DNA of 64,000 bases from an uncultured Tropicimonas sp. (GCA_947495685.1 CANLZY010000010.1:1-64000); one strand, 5' to 3'; counted from the stretch's first letter, positions 36,978 through 47,063 are shown. Numbers and translations are program-made. Notes: a model not told the origin generated them from the sequence alone.

Positions 36978-37189
36978 TGGTACCCTCCGGAAAATTTCAC
37001 CCAGAAATACACGGTTAGGCAAAATGATCCAGTCCAGGCACAGCAAGGCATCCGGATTCGGATCGGGCCAGCCGCAGCCAGCACCGGGCGCAGCTGCATA
37101 CCAGGAAAACCGGCGTTTTCGCCAAACGATCAAAATGTTCGCAAGGCCGATTTTGACTGTTGACCGGAAAACACATTGGACATAGCGTC

Positions 37190-37289
37190 TCACCCGTCAA
37201 GTCGGCCCGTCCGACAGGGAGAAAAAAATCGGTGCGCAAAGCACTTGGGGTAAAATCCCCGTGAAAAGGGTCCTTCAGGGCCCTTTTTT
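37190..37289 (+). ncRNA. Candidate small RNA of about 100 bases
   Basis: No upstream plus-strand gene feeds the terminator at 37264-37289, so it should end its own short transcript. TTGACC at 37160-37165 with TAGCGT 17 bases further is a possible promoter. The RNA could form GTCGG-CCCGU-CCGAC (37201-37215), GUGC-GCAAA-GCAC (37232-37244), GGGG-UAAAAU-CCCC (37247-37260) and the terminator. I do not recognise it. It could instead be an attenuated leader of the IalB-like gene. Confidence 0.45.
37264..37289 (+). terminator. Rho-independent terminator upstream of the ialB-like gene
   Basis: A ten-pair stem (aaaagggtcc / gggcccttttt, one G-U) with loop ttca runs into six T. The partner strand has only a four-T run, so the plus strand is favoured. 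Confidence 0.8.
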
Positions 37290-37431
37290 GCCCTCATCTG
37301 ACAAGCGGATAGGACTTGCGCGATCCGGCACCGCTTGCACATGTCAGCAGGAATTCACGCCTGACAGGGCGCGGGCCTCATGCTACATCCCTGTTCAAAG
37401 CAACTTCGAGCCCAAGAGTGAAACTCATCTC

Positions 37432-38130
37432 ATGACCTTTGATTTCCCGACCCGCCTTACCACCCTTGCCCTCGCCTCCGTGCTTCTGGCGACTCCGGTT
37501 CTGGCTCAGGACACCACCACGGACCAAGCGCCCGCAGAAGCCACGGTTACCGATACCGCCAACGATCTGGACCTGAACATGGGAACCCCCGATGACCCGA
37601 ACGAAGGTCTTGGTGTGCCCTATATCAAGGAAGTCTCCGGTGACTGGGAGATCCGCTGCATTCGCACCGGGCTGGTCTTCGAAGATCAAGCCGCTGACCC
37701 CTGTGCGCTGCATCAGGTCCTGCGCGATGAAGCCAACAACCCGGTGGCAACGATCGAACTGGTCGACCTTCCCGCGGGTGGTCAAGCAGCAGCCGGCGCA
37801 ACGATCTCGACCCCGCTGGAGACCCTGCTGACCGAACAGGTCACGCTGTCGGTCGACGGTGGCCAGGGCCGCAAATACCCGTTCGAGTACTGCACCGCGC
37901 GCAACTGCGTTGCCCGGGTTGGGTTCACTCCAGACGCCGTCGCCGCCTTCAAGCGCGGCAACAAGGGCACATTGCGGATCGTACCGCTGCTGGCCCGCGA
38001 CCAGACCGTGACCCTGACCGTGTCGCTGGCCGGGTTTACCGCCGGCTACGAAAAGATCCAGGCCCTGAACTCTGTGAATGCAAAGGCGATCGACGCCGCA
38101 ACAGCGGCCAAGGCTCAGGCCGACAACTGA
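37432..38130 (+). CDS. IalB-family periplasmic protein
   Basis: The 232-residue protein has a Sec signal (TRLTTLALASVLLATPVLAQ, cleavage near residue 26), an acidic spacer, and an IalB domain from VSGDWEIRCI to the Ala-rich end. Cys pairs in WEIRCI, DPCALHQ and YCTARNCVARVG suggest disulfides. IalB was named as an invasion factor of Bartonella, but the family is widespread in free-living alphaproteobacteria and its role is unknown. The start at 37432 has a weak site. Confidence 0.88.
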   Translation: MTFDFPTRLTTLALASVLLATPVLAQDTTTDQAPAEATVTDTANDLDLNMGTPDDPNEGLGVPYIKEVSGDWEIRCIRTGLVFEDQAADPCALHQVLRDEANNPVATIELVDLPAGGQAAAGATISTPLETLLTEQVTLSVDGGQGRKYPFEYCTARNCVARVGFTPDAVAAFKRGNKGTLRIVPLLARDQTVTLTVSLAGFTAGYEKIQALNSVNAKAIDAATAAKAQADN

Positions 38131-38207
38131 CGCAGACCAGACCAACCGGACTGCAAGACGGCCCGCCAGATGTATGGCTCCGTGCACATGATGTGAACCG
38201 ATACAAG

Positions 38208-38245
38208 AAGGCCTGGCGCGATGATCGCGGCAGGCCTTTTCTTTT
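38208..38245 (+). terminator. Rho-independent terminator of the ialB-like gene
   Basis: Outer arms aaggcctg/caggcctt and inner arms cgcga/tcgcg form one long stem with loop tga, followed by ttcttttg. It begins 77 bases after the stop. Confidence 0.9.
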
Positions 38246-40209
38246 GTTGAATAAATGAAAGGCCCTTTGCTGCCGAAACAAGAATTTGGACCAAAACTTG
38301 TTCGCGGCAAGCCTGAATGCCCTCCTGAGTAAGGCTTGCGGACAGATCTCCACGTCGGCTCCAAAAGTCTCCGACAGACTTCTTTGCCGCCGCAAGAAAC
38401 GACTCAAGGCGGCATCGCGTGGGCCCGATGGCAGGCATGGCAGAACTCGACGGCAAGCTCTCGCAGCTTTGTCCTCAAGCGGACAAATGCCATCTCGATA
38501 CCTGTACGCTCCCTGACGGCTCGAACCTTGGACAGTCGGTTGTCGATGGCAGATCCCGCCGAAAGAATTGGAAAGAGCGGGATTTGGGAGTGTCGGAAAA
38601 ATTTCCCAAGCTGGTGGAGAACCATGGAACCAGCGTGCGCAATCTGGCCAGCACCGACCCCAACCATAGCCGCGTTTCGAACCTCCTCAGAGATCACGCC
38701 GATCCACGTATCTTGTCGGACAACGGAGTCTATCAGCAAACCAAGGATAGAATGGGCATCTCGATCACGAAGATGGCCGCCCCGAAACCGATACGAGCCC
38801 TTCATGAACCGCGCCGAGGAAAGAAGCGAGCATGGTTCACGATCTCGGTGCGGCATGTCGGGCCGGATGTCACCGCAGACGATCTCCGCATCCTGGGTGA
38901 CGCCCCAAACGGCACTAGGATCGCCGAAGCAAATCGGCACATTGAGATCGCCCGTGCTGGAGTCATGGATCCGGCGTGTGCGCCGACCCTACTCCACTCC
39001 TTGCGAAACCCCGGAATCCAACGGGTTGAACAGCATTGAGGTTCACTTGACTGTTCCAGATCGGCGGGCGCGCCCTCGGTCAACCCGCTTCCGGTCGTTC
39101 AGGATCCGGGCTATGTTGCAGCGCGTTCCCGTCGGGCCGTAAAACCAGAACACCAGAATAATGCGACCGACGACGATGCGTTCCCAGCCTTGCGTCCAGA
39201 CCGTTTCCATCGGCACCAAGAGCACCGACAAGGTTTTCGGTCGATACATCATAGGTCACCACGCTGCTGAACACAGAGTGTTACATGTCCCGTCGGACAG
39301 GTAGGATCGATCACTCGGGGACAGGTGAACGAGACATCTGTCTGTCGGGCGGTCTCACCGCGCGGCAGACGGGCCCAAGGGTGAGACGGCGCGAAACGGT
39401 CTGGAGTGTCGGTGCGACCGGGGCACCTTATCAAGTCCCGATGACGCCAGCATTCTCATGGCAACGAGGTCCTTATCTGCCCCGGCACGTGTAACTGTCC
39501 CGATCTCTTGAATGGCCGGAACCGGTGAACTCGGCCATCTCCTATCCCTCGATTGCCACGTGCAGACGTTCGGATATCGCAGGGTGCGTGGCGATACTTT
39601 CGTTCCGACGCCAATTCCGACGGGCAGCACGATTCAGCGTACAACCCGGTCGAGAATCCGGTATTTCATCACGTTTTCAGTGGGTTTCGGATAGAAACAA
39701 ATGTCCGGCAGCGTAAACACCTTCAACATGTCCGATCCTTTGTGGCCAATCCCACGCCGACAAGACCGCCCATGTTGAGGCCGACGGAGTGGCAGGGTGC
39801 AGTGCGCAGGGGCTCTATCAGCGCGGCAAAATCTGCGGTCAGGGTCCCCATGTCATACCCATGCAGGCAGTGTGACAGTGTATTGCACGACCACGGGAAG
39901 TCCGGCCGCGCCAACAATTCGAGGCAGCACCTGCATGGTGTCCGGCGAGGCGCCTTGGACCATTGCTTGCGGCCATCGTGGATCGAATGGCGGCGAGTTG
40001 TTTGCAATCCGAGCAAGTGCACGCTCGCCTCGCTTCGCGAGGAATGCTTCCGTCAAGTGCCGATCGCTTTCGCTCCTGCGGCAACGATCCGGCAGGTCGC
40101 AAACTTGCCGGCTCGGACAACCGTCTCCCGCTGAATGGAAGGCGTCACCAGATGTGCGGGCCGTTCTCGGTGAAGTGTTCCATTCGGGCGGTCGCCTACC
40201 CCGGCCGGA
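38246..40209. other. Gene-poor region of nearly 2 kb
   Basis: No intact gene can be supported. The longest frames (minus 38404-38940, plus 38336-39142) lack recognisable motifs. A decayed alpha/beta-hydrolase fragment lies near 39740-39870 on the minus strand. The region ends just past the stop of the second ketoacyl synthase gene. It looks like an old site of insertion and decay. Confidence 0.45.
39726..39875 (-). pseudogene. Remnant of an alpha/beta-hydrolase (haloperoxidase-like)
   Basis: The minus frame reads HGYDMGTLTADFAALIEPL and then HSVGLNMGGLVGVGLATKD. This resembles the G-Y-D-x-D-T-L-A-D-D-L-x-A-L-I-E region and the nucleophile elbow of non-haem chloroperoxidase-type hydrolases. 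The elbow lacks the nucleophilic Ser (GLNMGG instead of G-x-S-x-G), and the N- and C-terminal parts are missing. Confidence 0.45.
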
Positions 40210-41418
40210 TCAGATCCGCCGCAGCGCCAACACCGCGTTCAGCCCGCCAAAGGCAAAGGCGTTCGACAATACCACGTCGACCTCCACCTCCCGCGCCACG
40301 TTTGGCACGACATCCAGCGCGCATTCCGGGTCGGCTTCTTCGTAGCCGATCGTCGGCGCGATGATCCCGTCCCGCAGCGCCATGGTACACGCCAGAAGCT
40401 CCACCGCTCCCGTGCCGCCGATCAGGTGACCGTGCATCGATTTCGTCGACGAGATCATCAGGTCGTTTGCATGGTGGCCAAAGGCATCGGCCACCGCGGC
40501 GCATTCCGTCTTGTCATTCGCGGCCGTCCCGGTGCCATGGGCGTTGATATAGCCCACCTCCTCCGGGTTGATCCGCGCATCCTGCATCGCCAGGGTCATT
40601 GTCCGCGCCGCGTTCTGCTTGGACGGCATGACGATATCGGCCGCGTCCGAGGTCATTGCAAAACCGATCACCTCGGCGATGATATCGGCCCGGCGGGCCT
40701 TGGCGTGCTCGTATTCCTCGAACACGAAAACCGCCGCGCCTTCGCCCTGCACCATGCCGTTGCGATTGGCCGAGAAGGGCCGGCAGGCGTCCTTGGACAT
40801 CACGCGCAGCCCCTCCCAGGCCTTCACCCCGCCAAAGCAGAGCATCGACTCGGAGCCGCCGGTGACCATCACCTCGGCCATCCCGGAGCGAATGAACATG
40901 AAGGCCTGGCCCATCGCGTGGTTGGACGACGCACAGGCCGTGGCCACCGTGAACGTCGGCCCCTTCAGGTTGAATTCCATCGAGACATGGCTGGCCGCAG
41001 CATTGTTCATCAGCTTGGGAACGACAAAGGGATGCACGCGGTTCTTTCCGTCCTCGTAAACGGTGCGGTAATTGTCATCCAGCGTGTTCATTCCGCCGCC
41101 GGAGTTTCCCAGAACCACGCCGGAGCGCGCCGCCAGATCACCGACGAAGGTCAGGCCGGACTGGGCAATCGCCTCGCGCGCGGACAGCAACGTAAACTGG
41201 GTGAAACGGTCATACAGGACAATCTGCTGGCGGTTGAACACGGCTTCGGGGTCGTACCCCTTCACCTGACCGCCAATCTGGATCGACAGCCGGTCCACAT
41301 CGCGCATTTCCAGCGGTCCGATGCCGCAACGGCCCTCGCGCATCGCCTCCTGGGTCTGGGCGACGCTTGTTCCCAGGGAATTGATGGTGCCCTGGCCGGT
41401 AATGACAACGCGTTTCAC
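40210..41418 (-). CDS. Second beta-ketoacyl-ACP synthase (FabF/NodE-like)
   Basis: The 402-residue KAS has the catalytic Cys in VATACASSNHAMG and His in NAHGTGTAANDK and TKSMHGHLIGGTGAVE. It ends SNAFAFGGLNAVLALRRI. It differs clearly from the housekeeping FabF at 17264-18526. Its ATG overlaps the stop of a dedicated acyl carrier protein gene (ATGA), so the pair likely works together on a special acyl chain, perhaps for lipid A given the neighbouring lpxD. Confidence 0.92.
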   Translation of the reverse strand: MKRVVITGQGTINSLGTSVAQTQEAMREGRCGIGPLEMRDVDRLSIQIGGQVKGYDPEAVFNRQQIVLYDRFTQFTLLSAREAIAQSGLTFVGDLAARSGVVLGNSGGGMNTLDDNYRTVYEDGKNRVHPFVVPKLMNNAAASHVSMEFNLKGPTFTVATACASSNHAMGQAFMFIRSGMAEVMVTGGSESMLCFGGVKAWEGLRVMSKDACRPFSANRNGMVQGEGAAVFVFEEYEHAKARRADIIAEVIGFAMTSDAADIVMPSKQNAARTMTLAMQDARINPEEVGYINAHGTGTAANDKTECAAVADAFGHHANDLMISSTKSMHGHLIGGTGAVELLACTMALRDGIIAPTIGYEEADPECALDVVPNVAREVEVDVVLSNAFAFGGLNAVLALRRI

Positions 41419-41684
41419 GACGCGGTCTGCTCCCGCACCAGCCCCTCTACTGCCGTCACGATGGAGGCAACCGACGAGATGTCGAAATCACTTTCTTGGG
41501 GGGCGTTGGCATTGAACGGCACCTGGATGTCAAACGCTTCCTCGATCGCGAAGATGCTTTCCACGAGGCCCAGGCTGTCGATTCCGAGGTCTTCGAGAGT
41601 CGAGGTCGTCGCCACGTCGGACGGCTCCAGCACTGCCTGTTCGGCGATGATTGCGATCACCTTGTCCTTGATGCTGTCGGGCAT
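41415..41684 (-). CDS. Specialised acyl carrier protein
   Basis: An 89-residue carrier protein with the phosphopantetheine site in LEDLGIDSLGLVESIFAIEEAF. It differs from AcpP (20695-20928) and is closer in pattern to AcpXL-like carriers (GIDSL followed by hydrophobic residues). It lies between lpxD and the second KAS gene, overlapping the latter. The likely job is to carry an unusual acyl group for envelope lipid synthesis; that is inference from neighbours. Confidence 0.9.
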   Translation of the reverse strand: MPDSIKDKVIAIIAEQAVLEPSDVATTSTLEDLGIDSLGLVESIFAIEEAFDIQVPFNANAPQESDFDISSVASIVTAVEGLVREQTAS

Positions 41685-41719
41685 GCTGCAGGTTTCCCTT
41701 CTTCTGATCTCGGCGTCAT

Positions 41720-42811
41720 TTAGTCCTTGCCGCCAGCCTTGGGAAGAACCTTTCGCAATTCGGCGACCTCACGGAACAGTCGCGGCAGACGGCGCAGGGC
41801 CTTGTAGCTTTCGATGTTGGTGGACATCTTCACGGCCGGAAAGCCCATCATCACCCGCCCCGAAGCCACGTTGGACAGCACCTTGGTGCCCGCCGTCACC
41901 ACGACATCGTTGCCGACGGTGATATTGTCGGCCAGACCGGATTGCCCCGCCAGCACCACGCGGTCGCCCACCACGGTCGACCCGGCGGCGCCGGAATGAC
42001 CGCAGAACAGGCAATCCTCGCCCAACACCGCGTTGTGGCCAATCATCACCATGTTGTCGATCTTGGTGCCCCGACCGATGCGCGTTGCCCGAATGGTGCC
42101 GGCATCGACCGTGCTGTTGGAGCCGATCTCCACGTCATCCCCGATCTCCACCCCGCCGAGCGAGTGGATCTTGACCCAGCTGTGGGCGGTGTTCTCGACC
42201 GTGTCGCTCATCGCACCGCGGGCCTGCTCCATCCCGCTGGCCTGTGGCGTGACAAAGGAGAATCCGTCGCCACCGATAACCGTTCCCGGATTGCAGACAA
42301 AGCGATCACCGATGTGAACCTGCGTTCCGATCCGCACGCCGGCATGAATCAGCACATCCGCGCCGATCGTGCTGCCGCGCCCGATGGAAACGTGTGAATC
42401 GATCCGGGCATTGGCGCCGATCCGTACCCCCGGGCCGATGACGACAAGCGGGCCGATGGAGGCGTTGGCGCCGATTTCGGCAGACGGGTCGATGACCGCA
42501 GTGGGGTGGATGCCGGGCGCGATGGATGGCCCTTGGTCGAGCAGCCTGGTCAGTCCCGACAGAGCATACCGGGGCCGTCCGATCAGAACCGCGGCCTCCA
42601 GCCCGAGCGAGCGCCAGTCGGCCTCGGCCCAGAGCACCGCCGCACGGGCCTGCCCGGATTGCAGACCCTCGGCATAGGCCGGTGCCATGGCGATGGCCAG
42701 CGCATCTGCGCCAGCGGCGGCGGGTTCGGCGACGTGGGTGATGGTCAAATCGGTAACGCCCTCGGCGGTTGCACCGAGGGCGTCTGCTATCTGTTGGATA
42801 CTGTAGTGCAT
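41720..42811 (-). CDS. lpxD: UDP-3-O-acylglucosamine N-acyltransferase-type enzyme
   Basis: LpxD adds the N-linked 3-hydroxyacyl chain in lipid A synthesis. The 363-residue protein has an N-terminal uridine-binding part ([19 protein letters not shown]) and a left-handed beta-helix of hexapeptide repeats (residues 105-320) with [20 protein letters not shown] and [18 protein letters not shown]; the His there fits the catalytic position. It may be a second copy paired with the special ACP, since canonical lpxD is usually near fabZ and lpxA, which are not in this window. Confidence 0.88.
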   Translation of the reverse strand: MHYSIQQIADALGATAEGVTDLTITHVAEPAAAGADALAIAMAPAYAEGLQSGQARAAVLWAEADWRSLGLEAAVLIGRPRYALSGLTRLLDQGPSIAPGIHPTAVIDPSAEIGANASIGPLVVIGPGVRIGANARIDSHVSIGRGSTIGADVLIHAGVRIGTQVHIGDRFVCNPGTVIGGDGFSFVTPQASGMEQARGAMSDTVENTAHSWVKIHSLGGVEIGDDVEIGSNSTVDAGTIRATRIGRGTKIDNMVMIGHNAVLGEDCLFCGHSGAAGSTVVGDRVVLAGQSGLADNITVGNDVVVTAGTKVLSNVASGRVMMGFPAVKMSTNIESYKALRRLPRLFREVAELRKVLPKAGGKD

Positions 42812-42852
42812 GTCGGGCCCGCCCTGGCAAAGTGCAGCGTTGGGCCCGAGGT

Positions 42853-44457
42853 TTAGCTGCCGACGGCGCGCAAGGAAACCCCGGCCTTCTGCATCGCGTC
42901 CCAGATCCGCGCATCGCGACCATAGATGTCGTGGCGATAGTTCATCCGGCCCTTGGCCTTTGCAAACGCGGTGCGGTATTCCAGATGGACCGGCACCGGC
43001 ACCTCGAGGTTCACCCGCGATTCCGAGCCCGTGTTCAACTTGGATTGAAACAGCTGTTCGGGGTTCTTCGACTGCTTGGCGAGCAGTGCATGGGCAAAAT
43101 CGAACGGATCCCCAACCCGCACACAGCCATGGCTGAACGCCCGCTGGTCGCGTGCGAACAGGCTCTTGGACGGGGTGTCGTGCAGATAGATGTTGTAGGG
43201 GTTCGGGAACATGAACTTCACCTGCCCCAATGCGTTGCCGTTCGACGGCGGCTGCTTGAGCCGGTAGGGGAAGGTAGACGCGGTGTAAGCGGCAAAGTTC
43301 ACGCTGCCACGGCTGACGGAGCGGCCCTTGGAATCGATCAGGCGAAGGTGGCTGACGGCATTCCGGTTCTTCTTGAGAAGCGGCAGGTACTCCTTGGTCG
43401 TGATAGACCGCGGCACGTTCCAGGTCGGGTTGATGACGATGAATTCCATCACGTCCGAGAATTCCGGCGTCCGTTGGTCAGGATGGTTCTTGCCCACCAC
43501 GACGCGGGTCTTGAAGGTCTCCTTGCCGTTATCGATGATCCGAGCGGTGTATTCGGGGATGTTCACCAGTACGTGACGCTTGCCCTTCGGAATGTTGGTC
43601 CAGCGTTCGCGCTCCAGGGCCACGATGACCTGGCTCAGGCGCGTTTGCGGCTGAACGTTGACCTCGGTGATGGTCGCGGGCCCGGCAACGCCATCTGCGT
43701 TCAGGCCGTGATCCAGTTGGAACTGCTGAACTGCCTTCTGCAGGTTGCTGTCAAAGGACTGGCTGGCGGAGCGTTTCATGTAGCCCATGGCGATCAGGCG
43801 ATTGCGCAGCGCAACGACCGACGCCCCGGACTGTCCCGGTTTCACGCTTTCGGCGGCCACTTTCGGCCCCCAGCCTCCTTTTCCAAGGGTCTTCTCCAGC
43901 CGCATCTTTTCGGCCATCAAGGCTGCGTATTGCGGGGTCTTGGGGGGCAGGGATTTCAGGTACCCCGTCGGCGAGGACTTGGCAAATGCCTCAAGCTGCT
44001 TGAGCTGGTCGCGGCGGGGCAGCGCACGAACGATACCGCTGTCGATCTTCCGGGGCGTCATGGCGCCGGATTGGATGTCCTGCGCGAACTGCACGAACAT
44101 CTTGGCGGCCATCACCTCGGCCTTGCCACGATCCCGCGGTGATTTGGCCGCCTTGAAGGCGGCTTTGAGGGCATTCGGGTCATACCGATTGGCCGGCAAC
44201 CCGTGGGTGTTTGCGGTTGAAAAGGCCTTCAACAGGGCCGAGCGGCGGCGCGAGTCCTTCTGCCCGGTAAAGATCGGCGTGTAGCCGCGTTGCCGATAGA
44301 AGGTCGCAACGGCCTCGTTGCCATGGGCTGCTTCGGCCACCGCCTGCTTGAATGCCGTCACTTCGGCCCGAACCGGGCTGACGATCCCCAAAAAGAACGT
44401 CAGCGCCAGGGCGACAACAAGTGCGGGCAAGGATCGAGGGGGCACAGAAACCAACAT
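42853..44457 (-). CDS. L,D-transpeptidase (YcbB/LdtD type)
   Basis: The 534-residue protein has an N-terminal signal or anchor ([23 protein letters not shown]), an N-terminal scaffold domain, a peptidoglycan-binding domain (about 215-275; [17 protein letters not shown] and [18 protein letters not shown]) and the YkuD catalytic domain with [12 protein letters not shown] (nucleophile about Cys445). It makes 3-3 crosslinks or attaches proteins in the periplasm. The start at 44457 has AAAGGA nine bases upstream. lpxD follows after 41 bases. Confidence 0.93.
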   Translation of the reverse strand: MLVSVPPRSLPALVVALALTFFLGIVSPVRAEVTAFKQAVAEAAHGNEAVATFYRQRGYTPIFTGQKDSRRRSALLKAFSTANTHGLPANRYDPNALKAAFKAAKSPRDRGKAEVMAAKMFVQFAQDIQSGAMTPRKIDSGIVRALPRRDQLKQLEAFAKSSPTGYLKSLPPKTPQYAALMAEKMRLEKTLGKGGWGPKVAAESVKPGQSGASVVALRNRLIAMGYMKRSASQSFDSNLQKAVQQFQLDHGLNADGVAGPATITEVNVQPQTRLSQVIVALERERWTNIPKGKRHVLVNIPEYTARIIDNGKETFKTRVVVGKNHPDQRTPEFSDVMEFIVINPTWNVPRSITTKEYLPLLKKNRNAVSHLRLIDSKGRSVSRGSVNFAAYTASTFPYRLKQPPSNGNALGQVKFMFPNPYNIYLHDTPSKSLFARDQRAFSHGCVRVGDPFDFAHALLAKQSKNPEQLFQSKLNTGSESRVNLEVPVPVHLEYRTAFAKAKGRMNYRHDIYGRDARIWDAMQKAGVSLRAVGS

Positions 44458-44809
44458 GGGGAAGTCCTTTAAAATGACGGCGCGCAAGGTTGGACCTGAC
44501 TGTTTCATCGGCTATCTGGCGAAGTCCACGCACAAATGCGACATCGGCCAAGACTGGGTAGTGCCTGTGGCTTCGCGACACCGCCTGTGATCCATTTGAC
44601 GCAGGACCCCGGCAAAGCGGATCGCTGCCCGCGTTATCCCTTTTTCAGCAACTTCCTGCCTATTTTCTGCCATCTGGCGTCACTGCGCAAAATGCGCACT
44701 TGGATGGAGAATCGCTTTGTGGCATCAAACTGGCACGCCTGGGGATGAGGTGTGGAAGAAACCGCAAAAATGCGGATCGACAAAAGAGAAACGGGACAGG
44801 CAAGTACCC
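44458..44809. other. Divergent control region of the L,D-transpeptidase and DUF882 genes
   Basis: 352 bases with no supported gene. The two flanking genes both encode exported wall-active proteins, so shared control is possible. I could not place promoter boxes. Confidence 0.45.
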
Positions 44810-45382
44810 ATGACAGAAAACGCAGCCCCCAGGGGCATCTCGAGACGTGGAATTTTGCGCGCGTTTGCCGCAACAGCCGTCGTCGCTGCGCCGACTTTCG
44901 CAAATGCCGCCGGCATCCTTCGAGGCGCCGGGGATATACGTCGACTGAAGATGTACAACGGTCGTACCGGCGAGACGATGGACACCATCTATTGGATCGA
45001 AGGCGAGTACATCAAGGACGCGATGAAGGAGGTCAATGCCTTCATGCGTGACTGGCGTCGCAACGAAATCAAATCGATCGACACCCGAACCATCGACATC
45101 ATGGCAGCATCGCACAACCTGATGGGCACCAGCGAACCCTATACGCTGCTGTCAGGCTACCGCTCTCCCGCCACCAACGCGATGCTCCGCTCGCGCTCCC
45201 GTGGCGTGGCAAAGAACTCGCTGCACGTGCAGGGAAAAGCGGCCGATCTCCGGTTGGGGAACCGCTCCATCTACGACATGGCCAAGGCAGCAAAGGCCTG
45301 CCGCGCCGGCGGTGTCGGAACCTATCGCGGTTCGAACTTCGTCCACATGGATTGCGGTGACGTCCGCGCCTGGAACGGCTGA
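44810..45382 (+). CDS. Tat-exported DUF882 protein (YcbK-like peptidase fold)
   Basis: The 190-residue protein has a twin-arginine signal (ISRRGILRAFAATAVVAAP, cleavage near FANA, residue 33). The domain contains YTLLSGYRSPATNAMLRSRS, SLHVQGKAADLRL with the zinc-type His and Asp, and GGVGTYRGSNFVHMDCGDVRAWNG. These match DUF882, related to M15 D,D-carboxypeptidases. It probably trims peptidoglycan peptides. It is divergent from the L,D-transpeptidase. Confidence 0.92.
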   Translation: MTENAAPRGISRRGILRAFAATAVVAAPTFANAAGILRGAGDIRRLKMYNGRTGETMDTIYWIEGEYIKDAMKEVNAFMRDWRRNEIKSIDTRTIDIMAASHNLMGTSEPYTLLSGYRSPATNAMLRSRSRGVAKNSLHVQGKAADLRLGNRSIYDMAKAAKACRAGGVGTYRGSNFVHMDCGDVRAWNG

Positions 45383-45430
45383 CGCACCGAACACGACGTC
45401 TTGCACGACCGGGCGATGTCTCGGCCCATT

Positions 45431-45476
45431 CATAAGACCATGACCGCAGACAGCGGCATGGTCTTATGCGGTTTTT
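45431..45476 (+). terminator. Rho-independent terminator of the DUF882 gene
   Basis: Twelve-base arms cataagaccatg and catggtcttatg pair perfectly, with an inner ccgc/gcgg stem. CGGTTTTTGG follows. It begins 48 bases after the stop. Confidence 0.92.
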
Positions 45477-45663
45477 GGGGACCGATGGCACCCACGGTAC
45501 CGACGTCGTGATGGCCGCTGCATCTCCCGACACCAGGGATCGCAACACCACACCCTGCCCGGCTGTCCCCAGACCTTGGCGTTTTCAGACACGAAGCGGC
45601 CTCTCTTCACCCTCGATGATCAGCGACACGGCGCGTCATGCAATTGTGTGACTGTGCGCCGGG

Positions 45664-46470
45664 CTAGCGCGGTTCTGGCGCAAGCCGGTCCAGTCGCAAC
45701 CGGTGGCGCGCATCGGTCAACCGCCGCGCCGCGCCCAGGACGGCGCCGAGAACACCCAGCCCCGACGCCCCCGCCAGCAGGAACATGATCAGCAACTGGT
45801 ATTTCACCGCCTCCTGAGGATCGACCCCGGACAGGATCTGCCCGGTCATCATCCCCGGCAGAGACACCACGCCAGTTGCGGCCATTGCGTTGACGATCGG
45901 GGTCAATCCCGCCCGCATCGCCCGTTGCACCTGGGGGCGCATCGCCTCGCCGCGATCCATCCCCAGCAACAGCCGCGCCTCGATCCCATCGCGCTCGCGC
46001 GTCGCGGCGCCCAGGAATGTCTCCAACCCCAGACTGACCCCGGTCATGACATTTCCCAGCACCATGCCGAACAAAGGCAACGCATATTGCGGATGCCACC
46101 ATGGATCTGCGCCGATTGCGCCGATCAGTGCCGAGACGGTCACGATCGCCCCCGCGGCCACCATCGCTCCGGCCCCCAGCGTGTATCCCCAGGGTCCGGC
46201 CAGCGGGCGGCTCTGACGCGCGCGAACCTCGCGCCCCGCGAACAATACCATGATCAACGCCAGCCCCAGCGTCAGCCAGGGCGAGACACTGGCAAAGACC
46301 AGTTTCAACACCAGCCCGATCATCAACAACTGCACGACCATTCGGGCCGCCGAGACCATCAATTGGCGTTCCAGCCCCAGTTGCAGGCGGATCGACAGCA
46401 CCGCGTTCAGCAACAGGAACAGCGAAGCCGCCGCAAGATCAGCCCAGGAAAGCGCCAGATAGCCGGTCAT
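45664..46470 (-). CDS. fetB: FetB-type ABC permease
   Basis: The 268-residue membrane protein (about seven hydrophobic segments) fits the FetB/YbbM family (TIGR00245). It contains LQLGLERQLMVSAARMVVQLLMIG, GMVLGNVMTGVSLGLE and LPGMMTGQILSGVDPQEAVKYQ. With FetA it is proposed to export iron and protect against oxidative stress in E. coli. The start overlaps the fetA stop (ATGA). Confidence 0.9.
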   Translation of the reverse strand: MTGYLALSWADLAAASLFLLLNAVLSIRLQLGLERQLMVSAARMVVQLLMIGLVLKLVFASVSPWLTLGLALIMVLFAGREVRARQSRPLAGPWGYTLGAGAMVAAGAIVTVSALIGAIGADPWWHPQYALPLFGMVLGNVMTGVSLGLETFLGAATRERDGIEARLLLGMDRGEAMRPQVQRAMRAGLTPIVNAMAATGVVSLPGMMTGQILSGVDPQEAVKYQLLIMFLLAGASGLGVLGAVLGAARRLTDARHRLRLDRLAPEPR

Positions 46471-47063
46471 GCCGAGGTCTCCACGATCTTGCCACGCTCC
46501 AGCCGATGCCAGCCGTCGCAGAGGCGGGCAATCTGATCGGGATCGTGGCTGACCAGAACGACAGGAAGCCCATTCGCCAGACAGTCCCGCAGCACAGCCT
46601 CGACCCGGACGACCGACTCCGGGTCGAGCGCCGCAGTCGGTTCGTCCAGCAACAACATATCTGGGCCACGGGCCAGCGCCCGCACCAGCGCCAACCTCTG
46701 GCGTTCACCGCTGGACAGCCTGGAAACCTCCCAATCCAGCGCGTCGGGCAGACCCACGGCCGACAGAAGCCGCTGCATTTCGGCCCCGCTGTCTCCCATG
46801 TGACCACGCACATCCGGCGCCCACCAGCCTGCCGTGGCCGGAACCATCGCCACACGCTGACGCCATTCCGGAGCCGGGATGGTCGTCCGCTCCGCCCCGT
46901 TCAGCCACACTTGGCCCTCGGATGGGTCAAGATCGGCAATGGCACGCAACACGAGGGATTTGCCGGCGCCTGACGCTCCTCTCAAACCGATACACCCCCC
47001 GGATGGAACCGAGAACGAGATCGGTCCGATCAGGGGGGTGCACAGGGAGTCGAGTTTCAACAT
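46467..47063 (-). CDS. fetA: FetA-type ABC ATPase
   Basis: A compact ATPase of 198 residues with Walker A GASGAGKS (29-36), signature LSSGERQRLALVRALARGP and Walker B LLLDEPTAALD, followed by VSHDPDQ with the switch His. It pairs with the overlapping fetB. It starts 32 bases after the cytochrome b gene, so it could be read from the same promoter. Confidence 0.9.
   Translation of the reverse strand: MLKLDSLCTPLIGPISFSVPSGGCIGLRGASGAGKSLVLRAIADLDPSEGQVWLNGAERTTIPAPEWRQRVAMVPATAGWWAPDVRGHMGDSGAEMQRLLSAVGLPDALDWEVSRLSSGERQRLALVRALARGPDMLLLDEPTAALDPESVVRVEAVLRDCLANGLPVVLVSHDPDQIARLCDGWHRLERGKIVETSA

Larger units (their letters stand above)
36978..37431. other. Divergent control region of herA-like and ialB-like genes
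   Basis: 454 bases with no protein gene. On the plus strand it contains a possible promoter near 37153-37188, a run of small hairpins at 37201-37260 and a U-run terminator at 37264-37289. About 140 bases remain before the ialB-like start. Confidence 0.55.

Noticed and set aside
38404-38940. Minus-strand frame of 178 codons as a gene
   Set aside because: Parts read like a protein, but no family, ribosome site or partner is evident, and another frame overlaps it fully on the plus strand.
42769-44142. Plus-strand open frame of 457 codons
   Set aside because: Antisense to the L,D-transpeptidase with its S-H-G-C-V-R motif; no motif of its own.
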